Source of the DNA: an uncultured Clostridia bacterium
GTDB taxonomy: Bacteria > Bacillota > Clostridia > Oscillospirales > Acutalibacteraceae
DNA length: 64,000 nt
Assembly (NCBI GenBank): GCA_944384835.1
Contig: CALWUU010000022.1
Span: forward strand, 53,371-117,370
Direction: 5' to 3'
The notes beneath the pieces were generated by a model that saw only the letters and a program-made list of their open reading frames with translations, ran no database searches and had not been told where the DNA came from. The translations under genes and the position numbers were made by a program. Positions 16,887 to 25,179 of this stretch are shown one piece after another (position 1 is the first letter of the stretch; the number at the start of each line of letters is the position of its first letter).

Positions 16887-17492
16887 ATGATGCTGGAACT
16901 GGATATCCAATCTGCATTGGAACATGATGTAAGCATTGAATATAAGGAATATGAAAATGAAATCCTTACGGATATTTTATTGGAATACATAGAATTTGAA
17001 TCTGTGGTTTTTACTAACTGCAAATTTATCAACTGTAATTTTCACAAAACATCTTTTTATCATGTCAAACTGAATCATTGTCAATTTGCAAATTGTAATT
17101 TTACTGAAGGATATTTCAGACATGTTCAAATGATAAACTGCAAAGGAGACGGCGCTGATTTCAGTCAAAGTGCTTTTATGAATACAGCTATTGAAAGTGG
17201 GTCCTATTTTTATACCAATTTTACCGAAACATTATGGAAAAATTCCAGTATTAATAATGCCAATATGTCAAATGCTTTTATACCGGACAGTAAATTAAAA
17301 TCCTTTACCATTCAAAATACCAATTTAGAGAAAGTAGATTTTTTCAAAACAAACTTAAAAGGAATAGACGTTTCCACTTGTAATATTGCAGGAATTACGG
17401 TCTCAGAAAATTTAAATGAGATAAGAGGTCTCATAGTTGATGTATCCCAATCTTCGGATATCGCACGGTTGATTGGTGTAAAAATAAAATAA
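16887..17492 (+). CDS. Pentapeptide-repeat protein
   Basis: About 201 residues built from A(D/N)LXX-type repeats: 'FVTNCKFINCNFHKTSF'-like runs (Asn-Cys-X-Phe every five residues, about residues 45-90), then 'ANMSNAFIPDSKLKSF' and 'TNLEKVDFFKTNLKGID'. These fold into a right-handed quadrilateral beta-helix. Some relatives protect DNA gyrase (Qnr/MfpA) but most have no known role, so no function is assigned. GGGG precedes the start at 16887; an ATG at 16890 is also possible. It is monocistronic between two terminators. Confidence 0.85.
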   Translation: MMLELDIQSALEHDVSIEYKEYENEILTDILLEYIEFESVVFTNCKFINCNFHKTSFYHVKLNHCQFANCNFTEGYFRHVQMINCKGDGADFSQSAFMNTAIESGSYFYTNFTETLWKNSSINNANMSNAFIPDSKLKSFTIQNTNLEKVDFFKTNLKGIDVSTCNIAGITVSENLNEIRGLIVDVSQSSDIARLIGVKIK

Positions 17493-17520
17493 GCTGCCTA
17501 TATAGCAAACAGCTTATTTT
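17486..17520. terminator. Bidirectional terminator between the pentapeptide gene and ppa
   Basis: AAAATAAGCTG and CAGCTTATTTT are a perfect 11-bp inverted repeat between two convergent genes. Confidence 0.85.
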
Positions 17521-17528
17521 TAATTAAA

Positions 17529-18062
17529 TTATTTTCCGAATTTTTCATTGTAAGCTTTGATGCAGTTTGAAATAATTTTAATAGCAGCATCTCTTCCGCT
17601 TACTTCTTCAATTGCAGTTACTTTATGTTCTAATTCTTTGTATACAGAGAAGAAGTGGGACATTTCATCAAAAATGTGCTTTGGAAGTTCATCAATGTCT
17701 TTATAAGTATTGTAAGTTGGATCGTTAAAAGGAATCGCAATGATTTTTTCGTCTTTTTCGCCGCCGTCAACCATGCGAATGACGCCAATTGGATAGCAGC
17801 GTACCAAAGCAAGCGGTACAATATGCTCAGAGCATAGTACCAAAACATCCAACGGGTCTCCGTCTTCTGCGTATGTGCGTGGAATAAAGCCATAACTTGC
17901 AGGATAATGGGTCGATGTGTAAAGCACACGATCCAATTTTAAAAATCCGGTCTCTTTATCCAGCTCGTATTTCGCTTTTCCGCCTTTTGTAATTTCGATT
18001 ACCGCATCAAAATCTGTTTCTTTTACTCTCTCTGGAGAGAGATCATGCCATATGTTCATCAT
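17529..18062 (-). CDS. ppa: Inorganic pyrophosphatase (family I)
   Basis: Soluble Mg-dependent enzyme hydrolysing PPi. It has 'VIEITKGGKAKYELDKETG', 'YPASYGFIPRTYAEDGDPLDVLVL' (the DxDPxD metal motif) and 'VRMVDGGEKDEKIIAIP'-like blocks, in the standard order. The first of two adjacent ATGs, at 18062, has GGAGG 10 bases upstream, giving 178 aa, normal for the family. Upstream in-frame codons run through the ribosome site. Confidence 0.94.
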   Translation of the reverse strand: MMNIWHDLSPERVKETDFDAVIEITKGGKAKYELDKETGFLKLDRVLYTSTHYPASYGFIPRTYAEDGDPLDVLVLCSEHIVPLALVRCYPIGVIRMVDGGEKDEKIIAIPFNDPTYNTYKDIDELPKHIFDEMSHFFSVYKELEHKVTAIEEVSGRDAAIKIISNCIKAYNEKFGK

Positions 18063-18226
18063 GATCAATATGCCTCCCAAATTTGTGTTCTTTTATTTTC
18101 TATGATATTACCGCACAATTCTACCATATTTTTAAGCAAACATCAACTGCAACTTTTGACATGATTATTTTTTAGGTCAGTTTTTTATTCTATCTGCATA
18201 TCATTACACACGGAGGTGTATCTATT

Positions 18227-18520
18227 ATGAAATGCAGTATTGCAGATATGAGAAATAAAGAAGTGATTAATCAGCAGGACGGTACTCGATTGGGATTTGT
18301 CGGCGATGTGGAAATTGATACGGAAAGCGCAACATTAACCACCATTATTGTGTATGGACGTTCTAGATTTTTTGGTCTGCTGGGCAGAACTGACGACATC
18401 ATGATTCCCTGGGAAAACATCAACGTGATTGGTGATGAAACCATTTTGGTCAATCATACCACATATGCATCCCCGCCGAGAAGAAGGCAAAGCTTATGGA
18501 GTCAGTTTTTTGGCGGATAA
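18227..18520 (+). CDS. YlmC/YmxH family PRC-barrel sporulation protein
   Basis: 97 residues matching the YlmC/YmxH family: 'MKCSIADMRNKEVIN' and 'DGTRLGFVGDVEID' (PRC-barrel strand), then 'YGRSRFFGLLGRTDDIMIPWENI' and 'GDETILV'. YmxH-type genes are conserved in spore formers, but the molecular role is unknown. CGGAGGTG precedes the ATG. It is monocistronic, before the rpsB promoter. Confidence 0.88.
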   Translation: MKCSIADMRNKEVINQQDGTRLGFVGDVEIDTESATLTTIIVYGRSRFFGLLGRTDDIMIPWENINVIGDETILVNHTTYASPPRRRQSLWSQFFGG

Positions 18521-18546
18521 AGCATCCAAAAAACTATGAAATATGC

Positions 18547-18575
18547 TTGCAAATTTATATTTACCATGCTATAAT
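18547..18575 (+). promoter_or_regulatory. Sigma-A promoter of rpsB-tsf
   Basis: TTGCAA (18547-18552), 17 bases, TATAAT (18570-18575), 109 bases before rpsB. Confidence 0.85.
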
Positions 18576-18600
18576 AATACGGTTCGATATAACACACGCT

Positions 18601-18653
18601 GCAGTATGACGAAGTTGGTGCTTTATTTTAAAGTAAAATTCGTATATCGCTGC
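18601..18653 (+). promoter_or_regulatory. Stem-loop in the rpsB 5' leader
   Basis: GCAGTATGACGAA and TTCGTATATCGCTGC form a long imperfect stem enclosing about 25 bases. It lies between the promoter and the ribosome site, where an autoregulatory ribosomal-protein leader would be expected. The assignment is inference. Confidence 0.4.
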
Positions 18654-18684
18654 AACGGAGGATACAACCAAGGAGGATTTTAAA

Positions 18685-19437
18685 ATGGCAGTAGTATCTA
18701 TGAAACAATTATTGGAGGCCGGTGTACACTTCGGTCACCAAACAAGAAGATGGAACCCTAAAATGGCTCGTTACATCTTCACAGAGCGTAATGGTATTTA
18801 CATTATCGACCTGCAAAAAACAGTAAAGAAATTGGAAGAAGCTTATAACTTCATTCGCGACATTTCTGTTGAAGGCAAACCGGTATTATTTGTTGGTACC
18901 AAAAAACAAGCACAGGATTCTGTAAAAGAAGAAGCAGAACGTGCAGGCGCTTACTATGTAAATGCTAGATGGCTTGGCGGTATGATGACTAACTTTAGCA
19001 CAATTCGCCGCAGAGTAAGCCGTTTACAACAGCTAAGAGCTATGGAAGAAGACGGCACATTTGATTTGTTGCCTAAAAAAGAAGTAATTAAACTTCGTCT
19101 TGAAATTGAAAAATTAGAGAAATTCTTGGGCGGCATTAAAGAAATGAAGCAGCTTCCAGGCGCTTTGTTTATTGTAGATCCACGCAAAGAAAGAATTGCT
19201 GTGGCTGAAGCTAAAAAATTGGGTATTCCAATTGTTGCAATTGTTGATACAAACTGTGACCCGGACGAAATTGACTACGTAATTCCTGGTAATGACGATG
19301 CAATTCGTGCAGTAAAATTGATTTCTGCTACAATGGCAAATGCTATTATTGAAGGCAGAGAGGGTCAAATGGGCGCGGCAGCTCAAGAGACTGCTGATGA
19401 AACAGTTGAGCAAGAAACAGAAGAAGCTGCTGAATAA
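18685..19437 (+). CDS. rpsB: 30S ribosomal protein S2
   Basis: Small-subunit protein S2. '[22 protein letters not shown]' is the universal N-terminal signature, with 'IYIIDLQKT', 'GTKKQAQ', '[14 protein letters not shown]', '[12 protein letters not shown]' and '[29 protein letters not shown]' following in order. It is 250 aa with an acidic tail. AAGGAGG precedes the ATG. It heads the rpsB-tsf operon, as in most bacteria. Confidence 0.98.
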   Translation: MAVVSMKQLLEAGVHFGHQTRRWNPKMARYIFTERNGIYIIDLQKTVKKLEEAYNFIRDISVEGKPVLFVGTKKQAQDSVKEEAERAGAYYVNARWLGGMMTNFSTIRRRVSRLQQLRAMEEDGTFDLLPKKEVIKLRLEIEKLEKFLGGIKEMKQLPGALFIVDPRKERIAVAEAKKLGIPIVAIVDTNCDPDEIDYVIPGNDDAIRAVKLISATMANAIIEGREGQMGAAAQETADETVEQETEEAAE

Positions 19438-19450
19438 GATTCGCATTTTG

Positions 19451-19481
19451 AAATATCCGTCTTTAGCGACGGATATTTTTT
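19451..19481 (+). terminator. Hairpin with T-run between rpsB and tsf (attenuator)
   Basis: AATATCCGTC and GACGGATATT pair around TTTAGC, followed by TTTT. tsf has no obvious promoter of its own, so partial readthrough is likely. Confidence 0.75.
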
Positions 19482-19535
19482 GAATACAGCTTAGGACAAT
19501 CAATAATATTATATATCAATTTGGAGGAATGAAAC

Positions 19536-20450
19536 ATGGCTTTTACAGCAAAAGACGTTGCACAACTACGTGAAAGAACCGGATGCGGTATGATGGACTG
19601 TAAGAAAGCTCTTACAGAAGCAAACGGCGATATGGATGCAGCAATTGACTTTTTGAGAGAAAAAGGTTTGGCTGCTGCTGCAAAAAAAGCAGGCCGTATT
19701 GCTGCGGAAGGCGTTGCTTATGCAGCTACCAATGAAGCGGGTAATGTTGGCGTTGTAATTGAAGTTAACGCTGAAACTGACTTTGTTGCTAAAAATGATG
19801 AGTTTAATCAATTTGTAAAAATCTGCGCGCAAACTGTTATGGATCAAAACCCTGCAGATGTAGACGCATTATTGGCTTGCAAAGCTGCCGGTTCTGACGA
19901 AACAATCGCTGATATTCTTCAAGAAAAAATCTTGACAATCGGTGAAAATATTAAAATTCGTCGCTTTGCACGCAGTGAAGGCGCTGTTGTAACTTATATC
20001 CACGGCGGCGGACGTATGGGCGTTATGGTTACATTTGATACAACTCCTGAAATTGCTTCTAAACCTGAGTTTGTAGAATATGCAAAAAATATTGCAATGC
20101 AAGTTGCTGCTATTGTTCCAAACTATGTTTCTGAAGCAGACGTTCCAGCAGACGTTGTAGAACATGAAAAGAAAATTTTAACAGAGCAAGTTGTAGATTC
20201 CGGTAAACCTGCAAATGTTGCTGAAAAAATTGTAGAAGGCAGACTGAAAAAATTCTTCAAAGAAATCTGCTTGCTTGATCAACCATATGTAAAAGACGGC
20301 GATATGAGCGTACAGCAATATACAGAAGCAACAGCAAAAGAACTTGGCGGAGATATTAAAATTAAAAGCTTTGTTCGCTTTGAAAAAGGTGAAGGCATTG
20401 AAAAACGCGAAGATAACTTTGCAGATGAAGTTGCTAACATGGTAAAATAA
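19536..20450 (+). CDS. tsf: Translation elongation factor Ts
   Basis: Nucleotide exchange factor for EF-Tu. The N-terminal UBA-like domain is 'VAQLRERTGCGMMDCKKALTEANGDMDAAIDFLREKG' (residues 6-42, given as a span), followed by 'EVNAETDFVAKN', 'IHGGGRMGVMV' and the C-terminal dimerisation part. It is 304 aa. TTGGAGG precedes the ATG. It is the second gene of the rpsB operon, ending at a terminator. Confidence 0.98.
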   Translation: MAFTAKDVAQLRERTGCGMMDCKKALTEANGDMDAAIDFLREKGLAAAAKKAGRIAAEGVAYAATNEAGNVGVVIEVNAETDFVAKNDEFNQFVKICAQTVMDQNPADVDALLACKAAGSDETIADILQEKILTIGENIKIRRFARSEGAVVTYIHGGGRMGVMVTFDTTPEIASKPEFVEYAKNIAMQVAAIVPNYVSEADVPADVVEHEKKILTEQVVDSGKPANVAEKIVEGRLKKFFKEICLLDQPYVKDGDMSVQQYTEATAKELGGDIKIKSFVRFEKGEGIEKREDNFADEVANMVK

Positions 20451-20486
20451 TTTATTGTTTCTGGTATTATCAGTATTGGACAAGTC

Positions 20487-20524
20487 AAGAGAGCTGGGAG
20501 AGGAACACCCCGGCTCTCTTTCAT
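20487..20524 (+). terminator. Terminator of rpsB-tsf
   Basis: AAGAGAGC-TGGG and CCC-CGGCTCTCTT pair around a short loop, then TTCATTTT. Confidence 0.85.
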
Positions 20525-20811
20525 TTTACTTCTGAACAGATACATATAATGTGTAAGTAAAAAGAATATTGGACACAAGAGTAATTGAACCATGTATTAT
20601 TTTATGTGCAAGCTTTATGAAATTATATTGAAATAGTTTGCATATCATATTAAAATAAAGTAGGAAAATATCTTTTTCGCCGGATGTGTTCTTTTTTATA
20701 TCTTTAAGATAATTCAGCGTTTGTGATATACTTAGCTCCTAAGAACGTAATATAAAATATCTATTGGGTTATTAAAGCTCTAAATCTTTGGTAGAAATAC
20801 AACAATTAAAT
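20525..20811. other. Gene-free AT-rich gap between tsf and murC terminators
   Basis: About 290 bases with no defensible gene, promoter or repeat. It lies between two convergent transcription units and is bounded by their terminators. Confidence 0.6.
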
Positions 20812-20849
20812 AAAAAACACGCAGTTATCATAAACTGCGTGTTTTTTAT
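20812..20849. terminator. Terminator after murC (bidirectional)
   Basis: AAAACACGCAGTT and AACTGCGTGTTTT pair around ATCATA, with A and T runs on both sides. Confidence 0.9.
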
Positions 20850-22256
20850 TTAATTGATTGTTCCTGCAAATGCCTTATTTTCAGCCTTTTTATATTTTTC
20901 TACAATCATATTTGCGCAGCGATAAATATCACCGCCACCTAAGGTAATGATTAAATCTCCTGGTTGTGCGCGCTCCATTACATAGTCGCTAATTTCGTCA
21001 AAGGTTTTTAAACATACGCTCCCCGGAACTTTTGCTCCTAAATCTTCAGAGTAAATATTATAAGTATTTACTTCTCTGACAGGTAATATTTCAGTCAATA
21101 TCACATGATCTGGAATAGACAAGGCTTTTGCAAAATCGTCCAACAGCAAGAAAGTCCTGGAGTACGTATGCGGCTGGAAAATAGCCCATACATTTTTAAA
21201 GCCCATGTGCATAGCCGCTGTTAATGTTGCATTTAATTCTGTTGGATGATGTGCAAAATCATCAGCAATAACAATATCATGAAATGTTCCCAGTCGTTCA
21301 AATCTTCTGTGCACGCCTGTAAAATCGTGCAACCCCTTTGCAATATCATTACCACTGATACCGAAATAATCCGCGGTTGCGGCTGCCGCAAGAGCATTCA
21401 TAATATTATGTTTTCCGGGAACAGAAAGACGGATATCCGTAAGAGGAACTCCTTGTTTCATTAAAGTAAAATCTTCAAACACATTGGGTTCTTCTTTGAT
21501 ATTGGCAGCTGAATAGTCATTATCCGCACCCATGCCAAATGTGATAATTTGAACGCCTTGGATATCTTTGATTGCTTTTTTCACATTGTCATCATCACCA
21601 TTTACAATCAATACTCTGCTGGTTTGGCTGGAAAATTGATGAAAAGACTTAATAATATTTTCAAGAGAACCAAAATATTCTAGATGGTCAGCATCTATGT
21701 TTAAGATGACTGAAATGGCAGGACTTAATTTTAAAAAAGTATCTACATACTCGCAAGCTTCGCATATCATAATATCGGATGTACCTGCACGACCGTTACT
21801 TCCGATAAATGGAAGTTTTCCTCCTATAATGGCGGAAGGATCTTTTCCGGCTTGAATAAACAATTGGGTAAGCATGCCGGTTGTGGTAGTTTTTCCGTGT
21901 GTTCCTGAAACAGCAATAGAGTCCTGATAATGTTCTGTGATGACACCCAGCATTTCAGAACGTTCCAAAGTTGGAATTCCAGATTCCAAAGCGGCAACCA
22001 ATTCAGGATTATCTTTTTTTACCGCAGCCGTATATACGATTAAATCTGCACCCGTGATATTTTCTGCTTTTTGACCTATGGTAACAGGAATTTGATAGGA
22101 GCGAATTTTTTGGACAGTTTCGGACTCAGAAATATCTGAACCTGTAATATGATAGCCTCTATGGTATAAAATTTCTGCAATAGGGCACATACCAGAGCCT
22201 CCAATGCCAATAAAATGTATATGTTTCACGGTATTTAAAATATTTTGGTTTTCCAT
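20850..22256 (-). CDS. murC: UDP-N-acetylmuramate--L-alanine ligase
   Basis: Cytoplasmic ATP-dependent enzyme adding the first amino acid (L-Ala) to UDP-MurNAc in peptidoglycan synthesis. The N-terminal Rossmann motif is 'IHFIGIGGSGMCPIAEIL', the ATP loop 'AVSGTHGKTTTTGMLTQLF', with 'CEACEYVDTFL' and 'NIDADHLEYFGS', and the C-terminal 'GVHRRFERLG' and 'DDFAHHPTEL'. It is 468 aa. The start is at 22256 after AAGGAGCATTG. It is monocistronic. Confidence 0.97.
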   Translation of the reverse strand: MENQNILNTVKHIHFIGIGGSGMCPIAEILYHRGYHITGSDISESETVQKIRSYQIPVTIGQKAENITGADLIVYTAAVKKDNPELVAALESGIPTLERSEMLGVITEHYQDSIAVSGTHGKTTTTGMLTQLFIQAGKDPSAIIGGKLPFIGSNGRAGTSDIMICEACEYVDTFLKLSPAISVILNIDADHLEYFGSLENIIKSFHQFSSQTSRVLIVNGDDDNVKKAIKDIQGVQIITFGMGADNDYSAANIKEEPNVFEDFTLMKQGVPLTDIRLSVPGKHNIMNALAAAATADYFGISGNDIAKGLHDFTGVHRRFERLGTFHDIVIADDFAHHPTELNATLTAAMHMGFKNVWAIFQPHTYSRTFLLLDDFAKALSIPDHVILTEILPVREVNTYNIYSEDLGAKVPGSVCLKTFDEISDYVMERAQPGDLIITLGGGDIYRCANMIVEKYKKAENKAFAGTIN

Positions 22257-22742
22257 ACAACAATGCTCCTTAATAACATTCGTTCAATTTCTATTTGTAA
22301 GTTTTTCAATCATAAAAAACAGCGTCTTTATATATTATATTGCTTTAAACTCATAATGGAGACTAATATTTTCTATATAACATATCTTTATAAAATCATA
22401 CGTCATTGAAATATTTATTATTATAACATAAATGAAATTGCTTCGCAATTTCTAACATGGAAACCTTACAGCGATTTAAATCATAACTAAACTTTTAAAA
22501 TCGGAAAGACATGTCTTTCCATTTTTGTTTTGAGATTATTGCCAAGTGATTATCATAGAAAAATTACGCTGCGATTTTTAAACTGATATTTACTGGAAGA
22601 TTTTCATACCAGTTAACATTTTAATTTTGGTACTGTGACAAGTGATTACCGTATAAAAATTTTCACGACATTCATGAATATCTTTTGTTTTGTATTATGA
22701 GTAAAATATTATATTTTCTAATTGCACCAACCTGCAACGCAC
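22257..22742. other. Gene-free gap between divergent murC and dpaA, with two hairpins
   Basis: No open frame I can support. It contains GAAATTGC-TTC-GCAATTTC at about 22434-22452. It also contains an 18-bp perfect palindrome GGAAAGACATGTCTTTCC at 22503-22520 followed by ATTTTTGTTTT, which reads as a plus-strand terminator although no annotated plus-strand gene ends there. Confidence 0.55.
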
Positions 22743-22768
22743 ACTATTGGTTTTATTTCCATAATATA
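22743..22768 (+). promoter_or_regulatory. Candidate sigma-K promoter of dpaAB
   Basis: CATAATATA (22760-22768) matches the sigma-K -10 pattern CATAnnnTA exactly, with an AC 15 bases upstream (22743-22744; the usual gap is 16-17). dpaAB (spoVF) is sigma-K dependent in Bacillus. The start codon is 32 bases downstream. Confidence 0.5.
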
Positions 22769-22799
22769 GATTATCAGAAGTACTACGGGGGTTGGTTGT

Positions 22800-23663
22800 A
22801 TGGTTGAGATGAATCGTTTTGGTATTTTAGGCGGGGATAAAAGACAAATTTATCTGGCGCAATCGATTGCTGCAGATGGATATCAAGTATACGCATGCGG
22901 TTTTGATAAGGACGTTGAAATGAAACGTGTTACAAAAGTCTCATTTGATGAATTAACTGATACATGCGGCTTGATTATTTTGCCTCTGCCGGTTACACAA
23001 GATGGAAAATATTTAAATATGCCGTTTAGCAAAGAGAAATTATTGTTGGACGACACATTTGCAGAAAAAATGGTCGATAAACAAGTATTTGGCGGTGCAT
23101 TGCATAGATTAAAGTCAAGCAGCACGCTTTGGAACAAAATTACATCATATGACTATTCTGTGAGAGAAGAGTTTGCCGTACAAAATGCGGTTCCAACAGC
23201 TGAAGGCGCTATTATGATTGTGATGGAATTAAGCGAAGGTACAATTAATGGCTCTAATTGTCTTGTAACAGGATACGGACGTATCGGCAAAGTATTAAGT
23301 GAAATGTTGAAGGGATTAGGGGCCAATGTTACTGTCAGTGCACGTAAACCAGCAGATCTGGCTTGGATCAAACTAAATGGTTATCATGCAGTTCAAACCT
23401 CTCAATTAGCTGACATACCCGGTAATTTTGATTTTGTATTTAATACAATACCTTCTTTGATTTTTACCAGAAAAGTATTATCTAAACATCATAAAGACAC
23501 TCTTTTTATTGAATTGGCATCTACACCGGGAGGTTTTGATAAAGAATCAGCTTCTAAATTAGGACTAAAAGTAATTCCGGCACTATCGTTGCCGGGTAAA
23601 GTAGCACCTAAGGCAGCAGGAAAAATCATTAAAGATACGATTTACAACATTATGGAGGAGTGA
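22800..23663 (+). CDS. dpaA: Dipicolinate synthase subunit A
   Basis: With DpaB, oxidises dihydrodipicolinate to dipicolinic acid in the mother cell; DPA accumulates in the spore core with Ca. The N-terminal domain is 'RFGILGGDKRQIYLAQSIAADGYQVYACGFD'-like (residues 5-35), followed by 'LILPLPVTQDG'. The NAD(P)-binding motif is 'LVTGYGRIGKVLSEMLKGLG' (about residues 155-174), with the C-terminus 'ALSLPGKVAPKAAGKIIKDT'. It is 287 aa. The ribosome site is GGGGG. dpaB follows by 6 bases. Confidence 0.95.
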   Translation: MVEMNRFGILGGDKRQIYLAQSIAADGYQVYACGFDKDVEMKRVTKVSFDELTDTCGLIILPLPVTQDGKYLNMPFSKEKLLLDDTFAEKMVDKQVFGGALHRLKSSSTLWNKITSYDYSVREEFAVQNAVPTAEGAIMIVMELSEGTINGSNCLVTGYGRIGKVLSEMLKGLGANVTVSARKPADLAWIKLNGYHAVQTSQLADIPGNFDFVFNTIPSLIFTRKVLSKHHKDTLFIELASTPGGFDKESASKLGLKVIPALSLPGKVAPKAAGKIIKDTIYNIMEE

Positions 23664-23669
23664 GGTATT

Positions 23670-24242
23670 TTGAGTACTCTTACCTTTGGTTATGCAATGT
23701 GCGGTTCGTTCTGTACATTTAAGCAGTCTTTAGAGCAGATGAAAAAAATTGTGGCTGACGGATACCAAGTAGTACCGATTATGTCGCCAATATCATATAC
23801 GACAGACACTCGTTTTGGGAAAGCAAAAGATTTTATCGAAGAAATTGAATCAACGTGTGGACGAAACATCATACACACCATTGTGGATGCAGAACCAATT
23901 GGCCCGAAAAAAATGGTGGATGTCATGATTGTTTGCCCTTGTACGGGCAATACGCTGGCAAAACTTGCAAATTCTATTACAGATACTGCCGTTACCATGG
24001 CAGTCAAATCCCATTTACGCAACGGTGGACCGGTAGTTTTAGCACTTGCAACAAATGATGCATTATCCGGTTCTGCTAAAAACATTGGGAAACTTATGAA
24101 TTATAAAAACATTTACTTTGTACCAATGAAGCAGGACGATCCAAAAAAGAAACCAACTTCTGTGATTGCTGATTTTGATTATGTGCTTCCGGCCGCAATT
24201 GCTTCTTTGGAAGGAAAGCAATTACAGCCTACGTTTTTGTAA
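23670..24242 (+). CDS. dpaB: Dipicolinate synthase subunit B (flavoprotein)
   Basis: Flavoprotein-fold partner of DpaA. It opens 'LTFGYAMCGSFCTF', then 'GYQVVPIMSP', 'DVMIVCPCTGNTLAKLANSITDTAVTMA' (flavoprotein signature, residues 88-115) and 'PVVLALATNDALSGSAKNIG'. It is 190 aa and starts at a TTG (23670) after GGAGTGAGG. It ends the core region; the tail element begins about 100 bases later. Confidence 0.95.
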   Translation: MSTLTFGYAMCGSFCTFKQSLEQMKKIVADGYQVVPIMSPISYTTDTRFGKAKDFIEEIESTCGRNIIHTIVDAEPIGPKKMVDVMIVCPCTGNTLAKLANSITDTAVTMAVKSHLRNGGPVVLALATNDALSGSAKNIGKLMNYKNIYFVPMKQDDPKKKPTSVIADFDYVLPAAIASLEGKQLQPTFL

Positions 24243-24346
24243 TAGTCATTGTAACTATATCGCTTATAACAGTGACAGAAGAGGCAGCTATTATAGCTGC
24301 CTTACATAAAAATAAGACAATCTGTTTGTAAAAAGAAAATAACATT
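24243..24346. other. Short gap with a hairpin after dpaB
   Basis: AGGCAGCT-ATTAT-AGCTGCCT at 24282-24302 is a perfect hairpin but lacks a good T-run (TTACATAAAAAT). It is probably the dpaAB terminator. Confidence 0.5.
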
Positions 24347-24521
24347 TTACAGAATTCTGCAAATTTATATTGACATCTAAATTCTAACATGTTAATATAT
24401 TTACATAGTTAACTTGGAAATAGGGCCCAAATATTTCGTTATTTATCGGATTGAAAATGAGTAGTTACTACTTATTTATGCCAATCCTTTTTTTAATAAT
24501 CGCGATTACAGAATTCTGCAA
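24347..24521. repeat. Two identical 16-bp palindrome-like sites bracketing the regulator promoter
   Basis: TTACAGAATTCTGCAA occurs at 24347-24362 and again at 24506-24521 (159-bp period). The core CAGAATTCTG is a perfect palindrome and the flanks are near-symmetric. Copy 1 ends 7 bases before the -35 box; copy 2 lies 29 bases before the regulator start codon. This is typical of operator pairs. Confidence 0.7.
24370..24398 (+). promoter_or_regulatory. Consensus sigma-A promoter of the tail-element regulator
   Basis: TTGACA (24370-24375), 17 bases, TAATAT (24393-24398). A perfect 10-bp palindrome TAACATGTTA (24385-24394) runs from the spacer into the -10 box, so a bound protein would block polymerase. 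Confidence 0.8.
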
Positions 24522-24550
24522 TATTTTTCAATATGCTTTTGGAGGTTTAT

Positions 24551-24946
24551 ATGTCAAACAAAAGAGATTTGAAGTTAGAGGATTTCGGAATTTCATTGAG
24601 CAGATACAGAGAATTATATTATTTCTGTCAGCAATATCGCGAAAAAAAAGATGCGTTGCAACGCTGTTACAATATAAAATCAGAACCGGCTTCAAGTATG
24701 CCGAAGAATCCAAAGATGCTAACTGATTCTGGAAAGCAGCATAACGATAAAGCCAATAAACTGTCTAGAGACATTCATTTAATAGAAAAAACGGCGCAAG
24801 AAGCAGTTGGAGAATTATTTCCTTTTCTTTTAAAAAATGTGACAGAAGATATTTCATATGAGCATATGGGAGTTCCTTGTGGAAGACGTCAGTTTTATTT
24901 CATGAGGAGAAAATTTTTCTGTTTACTGAATCAAAAAAAGGGATAG
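24551..24946 (+). CDS. Phage-type small regulator (putative activator of the tail genes)
   Basis: 131 residues, basic and helical, with no membrane segment. 'LSRYRELYYFCQQYREKKDAL' is an N-terminal helix and the C-terminus ends 'VPCGRRQFYFMRRKFFCLL'. That last pattern recalls the C-terminal helix-turn-helix of small phage late-gene regulators (ArpU/RinA/DUF1492-like) in Firmicutes, where it acts as a sigma-region-4-like DNA reader. The assignment is by pattern and by position ahead of the tail genes, not by a search. The ATG at 24551 has TTTGGAGG upstream; an in-frame ATG at 24533 lacks a site. Confidence 0.55.
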   Translation: MSNKRDLKLEDFGISLSRYRELYYFCQQYREKKDALQRCYNIKSEPASSMPKNPKMLTDSGKQHNDKANKLSRDIHLIEKTAQEAVGELFPFLLKNVTEDISYEHMGVPCGRRQFYFMRRKFFCLLNQKKG

Positions 24947-25060
24947 CTGTTAGAAAAGCTTTTGTGTTAAGAGGAGAATCATAAAAAATAATTGAAATGA
25001 CTGAACAGCAAAAGGGTCACACAAGGGACGTTCTTTCACTATAAAATATAAGTATGGATA

Positions 25061-25072
25061 GAACATTTGTTC
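25061..25072. promoter_or_regulatory. LexA (SOS) box 1
   Basis: GAACATTTGTTC matches the Gram-positive LexA/DinR consensus GAACnnnnGTTC at all eight defined positions. Its right half forms the -35 of the candidate tail promoter. Confidence 0.7.
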
Positions 25073-25179
25073 TTTCCGTTATATTCTCCTATCATATGTA
25101 CATGCTTTTGCAAAAAGAAATGCATCTTTTGTAAATAGAATTTGAGTTGCAAGACGTATATATGATTTCCACTTTACCA

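Noticed and set aside
7291..24431. The 10-mer AGGGCCCAAA at 7291-7300 and at 24422-24431, both near promoters
   Set aside because: Only two copies, no extended similarity around them and no shared position relative to the promoters; most likely coincidence.
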